Assembly: GCA_022592445.1 (NCBI GenBank)
Contig: JABYQR010000192.1
Span: 1 to 64,000 of the forward strand
Reading direction: 5' to 3'
Length of the DNA: 64,000 nucleotides
Source of the DNA: Cytidiella melzeri
Taxonomy: Eukaryota > Basidiomycota > Agaricomycetes > Polyporales > Irpicaceae
The position numbers were made by a program, and so were the translations under genes. Under the pieces are notes generated by a model, which worked only from the letters and a program-made list of their open reading frames with translations, was not told the DNA's origin and made no database searches. Of this stretch, positions 61,001 to 64,000 are shown piece after piece (position 1 is the first letter of the stretch; each line of letters starts with the position of its first letter).

Positions 61001-61319
61001 CGACCAAGAAGGAAGTCGAACGTTCAAACTTCTGGCTCGAGGTCCCCAAGATCGTCAAACGCTTCTGGATCGCCCTCGTCGCTTCAATTTTGATCAGCGT
61101 CACCATGGTCATCCTCACCACCGACCTCATCCCCGTCGGATGGCAGATTCCTGGTTGGGACTGGGCGGTCATCTTCCCGCTCGCTATCACCGTTGGATGC
61201 CATGTTCTTTACCCCGTACGTCGCATCCAGTCTTATTTTCCTCCTCCGTCTCCAGGAAAAACTAACTCTTGTGTCAACAGATCGTGTTGAACCCTTGGTT
61301 GATGATCTTCTCATACTAG
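58056..61319 (+). CDS. Fungal processive GT2 glycosyltransferase (ZtGT2-like)
   Basis: Start at 58056 (MDYDAYDALLHHIFKQ). After about 230 soluble residues come two membrane helices, then the GT2 core: ITVEMPVYKESLKET, TSSIFINDDGLQLL, the nucleotide-sugar site LILIVDSDTVVPED, the acceptor/catalytic SEDFDMALRLQLKGY and a (Q/E)xxRW-type ELNRWQKYAYG. Five or six helices at the C-terminus end in IVLNPWLMIFSY. The family was described in plant-pathogenic ascomycetes (Zymoseptoria GT2), where it is needed for hyphal growth on solid surfaces; it is related to chitin, cellulose and hyaluronan synthases but the product is unproven. A 30-residue Glu/Lys-rich insertion (EKEMEAKIEEKKQSSKRDKK) sits before the helices. 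Nine introns, intact. Confidence 0.9.
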
Positions 61320-61612
61320 GCACTCTTTGGCTATTGCCGTCTTGCCCTCTCTGGCTGGTATGCCTGACACGCTCTTTCTGAGACCTTTTTTTTGGGAACT
61401 TTTGATGGACGATCTGTAGGATATACGATATTTGTAAACATGTTTTCTCCCCTTGCATAGACGTCTTATTTACTGCTAATGGATAATTGCGATACGTTCG
61501 TCGAAATATGATACTGTTGAGTAGGACTCGGTGACGGCGGCGGGCCGGGTGTGCAATGGCATGGAGATTCTTGAACTGTTGTAACTTGCTCGCTGCATCA
61601 GCTCCAGCAGAA
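61320..61612. promoter_or_regulatory. Spacer between GT2 and ribokinase genes
   Basis: 293 bp holding the 3' UTR of the GT2 gene (GAATTTTGATGG-like and AT-rich words) and the promoter of the downstream gene on the same strand. No gene. Confidence 0.4.
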
Positions 61613-63005
61613 ATGTCCCCCAGGCCTATCTGCCTCGTCCGAGGATCCATAAGTCAGTCAATGGCTGTTTTATAGTACTACCACAGTCGCCGCTAACGTA
61701 TCGAACTCTTGATAAACCAGACATTGACGAGTTTTTCCACGGTAAATCATACAGCTCGCTCGATGCTTCATATTGCTGACCCACGACGAACGTCAATAGT
61801 GCCGGCGGTGGTGCGACCTGGAGAGACACTGTCTTCCTCGCGGTTCGAACGCCGCGCGGGTGGTAAAGGGGCCAACCAAGCTGTGGCCGTCGCTCGAGCT
61901 GGAGGCAAAGTCAACCTCGTCGGCGCCGTAGGGTCCGACGGTGACTGGGTCTTGCAAGACCTCACGCACCTGGGCGTTGACACCAGCAAGGTTCTTGTGA
62001 CAGTCGAGGTAGTAAATACGCCCATTTTTTTTGGATGTGTGGAAACTTGAGGCTTACAGTTCTGGCTTAGGAGCCAACAGGTCGGGCTATCATCCAGCTC
62101 ACACCCCAAGGCGAGAATTCTATCAGTGAGTCACCGCTGTTTCCCTCTCAATATTGTCGGCCAAATTTTGATTCCTCATTGGCTAGTTCTTCACCGTGGT
62201 GCAAACTACCACCTCTCAGCCTCTCCGGTGTCCGACCGGCCTGAGGATCAAGAGTACACTCATCTACTACTGCAGAACGAGATTCCCTACCAAGTCACGC
62301 TCGCCTATCTGTCGCATTCATACCGAACCCAGAAGACGTCATTCTTCAACCCCTCGCCTCTTCCGACAGGAGATCAGATCAAGGCCTTTCCGTGGGAGCA
62401 ACTCGACTGGCTTATCGTCAACGAAGGGGAAGCCCTCGACCTTCTAAGGGTCATCGGAGAGCCTCCTACCCGGAACCCTGCACAATCTGGTAGAACAACC
62501 GATAATGAAGAGGGCGAGATGCTATCTTCTACGCGACAGGTTCTCCGTAATCTCCACACGCATCCGTCGTTTTCGGGCACAGTCAACGTTATATGTACCC
62601 TCGGAGCGTCAGGTGTCTTGGCGCTGGTTCCTCATCTTCTCAGCGACGGAGAGGACGAGATCATGCATGTTCCCGCGTTAAAACTAGACCCTGCGGCGGT
62701 CAAGGACACGACGGGCGCAGGCGACTGCTTTGCCGGCTACTTTGTCGCAGAGCTCATGCAACTATCCAACTATGCGACTGGGGCTCCAGCCGCGCAAAAC
62801 GCGGTGTCTAGGCAGGACGTGATCCAGACGCTGGAACGCTGCGTGAACGTAAGCAATCCACGAGGGGCCTGTCAACTGTAGTTGACCTTACTCTATGTCT
62901 GTCTAGGCTGCAGGGCTTTGTGTGCAGCGACTGGGCGCAATGGAGAGTATACCGTCAAGGTGCGATGTTGACACCCACATGCGCGTCCGAAACGTGAGTT
63001 CATAG
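61613..63005 (+). CDS. RBK1: Ribokinase (PfkB family)
   Basis: Start at 61613 (MSPRPICLVRGSIN). Two tiny exons (ending with INIDEFFH) lead into VPAVVRPGETLSSSRFERRA, the sugar-binding GGKGANQAVAVARAGG, LVGAVGSDGDW, LGVDTSKV, EPTGRAIIQLTPQGENSI, WLIVNEGEALDLL, CTLGASGVLAL and the catalytic anion-hole loop DTTGAGDCFAGYFVAEL. The last exon ends at 63005. Ribokinase phosphorylates D-ribose at O5 with ATP in the cytosol; Asp of GAGD is the base. The start is set by the family's N-terminal GSINxD strand, which the small first exon supplies. At least four introns. Confidence 0.92.
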
Positions 63006-63401
63006 GCGGACGGAGTTGGCAGCGGATAACCAAGTCTGGCGCGATGTCAGTACGTACAGTAGTTGGGGCTATCACCTTTACCGTTAGCGTCAGAACGATT
63101 TGTATTCCATCTGCCACAGTATATCCACCAGTGCGGTTACTTAAGATAAAGGGACCAAAAATCATAGTCGGATAAGACTACGAGAAAGTGAATTATGAGT
63201 CGGTCGTCGTATTCATCTGAGGCCCTCGTACAAGATGTTCCAAAGGTACAGCTAAATAAACCGGGATTCAACAAAGGCGTATATGTCGCTGAATCGCAAG
63301 TTGGGATAAAGTATATACAGCACTGAAGATAATATTATTGAGCAAAGGTGGGGCATATGATGGTTCGGCAGCAAAGGTGGGGTGAGAAGCGCGTATCGCG
63401 T
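63006..63401. other. Convergent intergenic region, no gene seen
   Basis: 3' flanks of the ribokinase gene and of the cysteine-rich gene. AT-rich words near 63240-63340. No protein sense. Confidence 0.45.
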
Positions 63402-64000
63402 TTAGCTGTCAGAGCCAGACTGCGTGCACTTTGCGGACGTAGGGCAGTTGGTTTGCAGAGTGTTCTGGAGTGCGCCACCCTGCGTTCCATAGAATGTAAA
63501 CAATAGCGCATTTCAACATCCATTCCAAGAACGACTTACAAAATCCCATGTGCAGGCACCGCCCGGGTAGGCACACTGGTATCCAGTAAACTGGTTGATC
63601 AAGACACCAGTGTCGCCGAGATTGTCGGTGGGGCACGTGCAGCCACCAGAGGTGCTGCAGGGGGAAACGGTGGGGCAGTTGGTCTGGAAGATGTTTTGCA
63701 AAGCGCCAGACTGTGTTGTACACGTATGTTAGATTTCTTCGACGACGTACAGAAGAAAGTAACCTACCTTGTCGTCCCACGTGCAAGCACCGTTGGGGTA
63801 CGCGCACTGGTACCCAGGGTACACATTAATTAGGACACCGGAGTCCCCGTTGAGATCGCTGGGACATTCACAGTCCCCTCCACCGCCAAAGCAGGCGAAG
63901 GTGATGATCTGACCGGTGAGCCCACGACGATGCAAGTCCGACGAGGGAGAAAAGGCGGAGCGAGGTGTATTAAGGGCAGTAGCAGAAGCTACAAGAGAGG
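63402..64000 (-). CDS. Cysteine-rich repeat protein, 5' end outside the window
   Basis: The minus-strand reading is open from the window edge, where a CTTGTAG acceptor (about 63988-63994) suggests a preceding exon, to a stop at 63402. Two copies of a module are encoded: C.CPSDLNGDSGVLINVYPG then YQCAYPNGACTWD, and again C.CPTDNLGDTGVLINQFTG then YQCAYPGGACTWD. Linkers read SGALQNIFQTNCPTVSPC and GGALQNTLQTNCPTSAKC. An intron separates the modules after each CTWD.. block, so the repeat unit coincides with an exon. A start-proximal signal peptide is expected in the missing exon, since the first residues seen (ASATALNTPRSAF) look like a cleavage region. No known domain is recognised; a small secreted cysteine-rich protein is the best guess. 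Confidence 0.75.

Noticed and set aside
58056..61319. Calling the GT2 gene a chitin synthase
   Set aside because: It lacks the QRRRW and chitin synthase core blocks; the sequence and C-terminal FSY end follow the separate fungal GT2 family.

Overview
The window is fungal nuclear DNA, almost certainly from a mushroom-type basidiomycete (Agaricomycetes). Genes are broken by many short introns of about 50-70 bp with GT..AG ends and CTAAC-like branch sites. They are tightly packed on both strands, sometimes with only 60-200 bp between neighbours. The families (OPT transporter, class III chitinase with a C-terminal chitin-binding module, chromodomain Ty3 element, P450, fungal GT2) fit a filamentous basidiomycete. 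All gene models are translations read by eye; splice sites are given where the protein family fixed them.

Region 1 (1-13620) is a nest of LTR retrotransposons. A Ty3/gypsy chromovirus (gag, protease, RT-RNase H-integrase-chromodomain, 3' LTR at about 5272-5844) enters from the left. Its protease is interrupted by a 758-bp solo LTR in minus orientation with a 5-bp target-site duplication. Two orphan open frames (6109-6795 and 6988-7599) lie between the gypsy LTR and a Ty1/copia element (7596-13333). The copia element is frameshifted, its RT is split exactly behind the YVDD motif by a second solo LTR (11069-11793, TSD TTTCC), and it has a 3' LTR but no visible 5' LTR. It abuts half of a second copy of the first solo-LTR family (13334-13620). 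Two LTR types carry a short intron whose boundary sequence is duplicated at both splice sites.

Region 2 (13621-15036) has no convincing gene.

Region 3 (15037-64000) is ordinary gene-rich euchromatin: an Ivy1-like I-BAR protein, an OPT oligopeptide transporter, a single-pass membrane protein of unknown role, JJJ1 (ribosome-biogenesis J-protein), TIM13, NBS1 (MRN complex), protein phosphatase methylesterase, RIX7 (pre-60S AAA ATPase), a Dpb11/Rad4/TopBP1 homologue, a small unknown protein, a 7-TM receptor-like protein, KTI12, a homeodomain factor, mitochondrial uL30, a GH18 chitinase, a P450, a membrane-anchored GH16 glucanase, a ZtGT2-like GT2 glycosyltransferase, ribokinase and, cut by the window end, a cysteine-rich repeat protein.

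Functionally, two DNA-damage/replication factors (NBS1 and Dpb11) lie within 12 kb of two ribosome-assembly factors (JJJ1 and RIX7). Three cell-wall enzymes (chitinase, GH16, GT2) lie between 48 and 61 kb. I saw no sign of an operon-like defence system, CRISPR array, tRNA or rRNA gene. The most unusual items are the boundary-duplicated LTR introns, the orphan frames in the retrotransposon nest, and the tandem exon-repeat cysteine-rich protein at the right edge.
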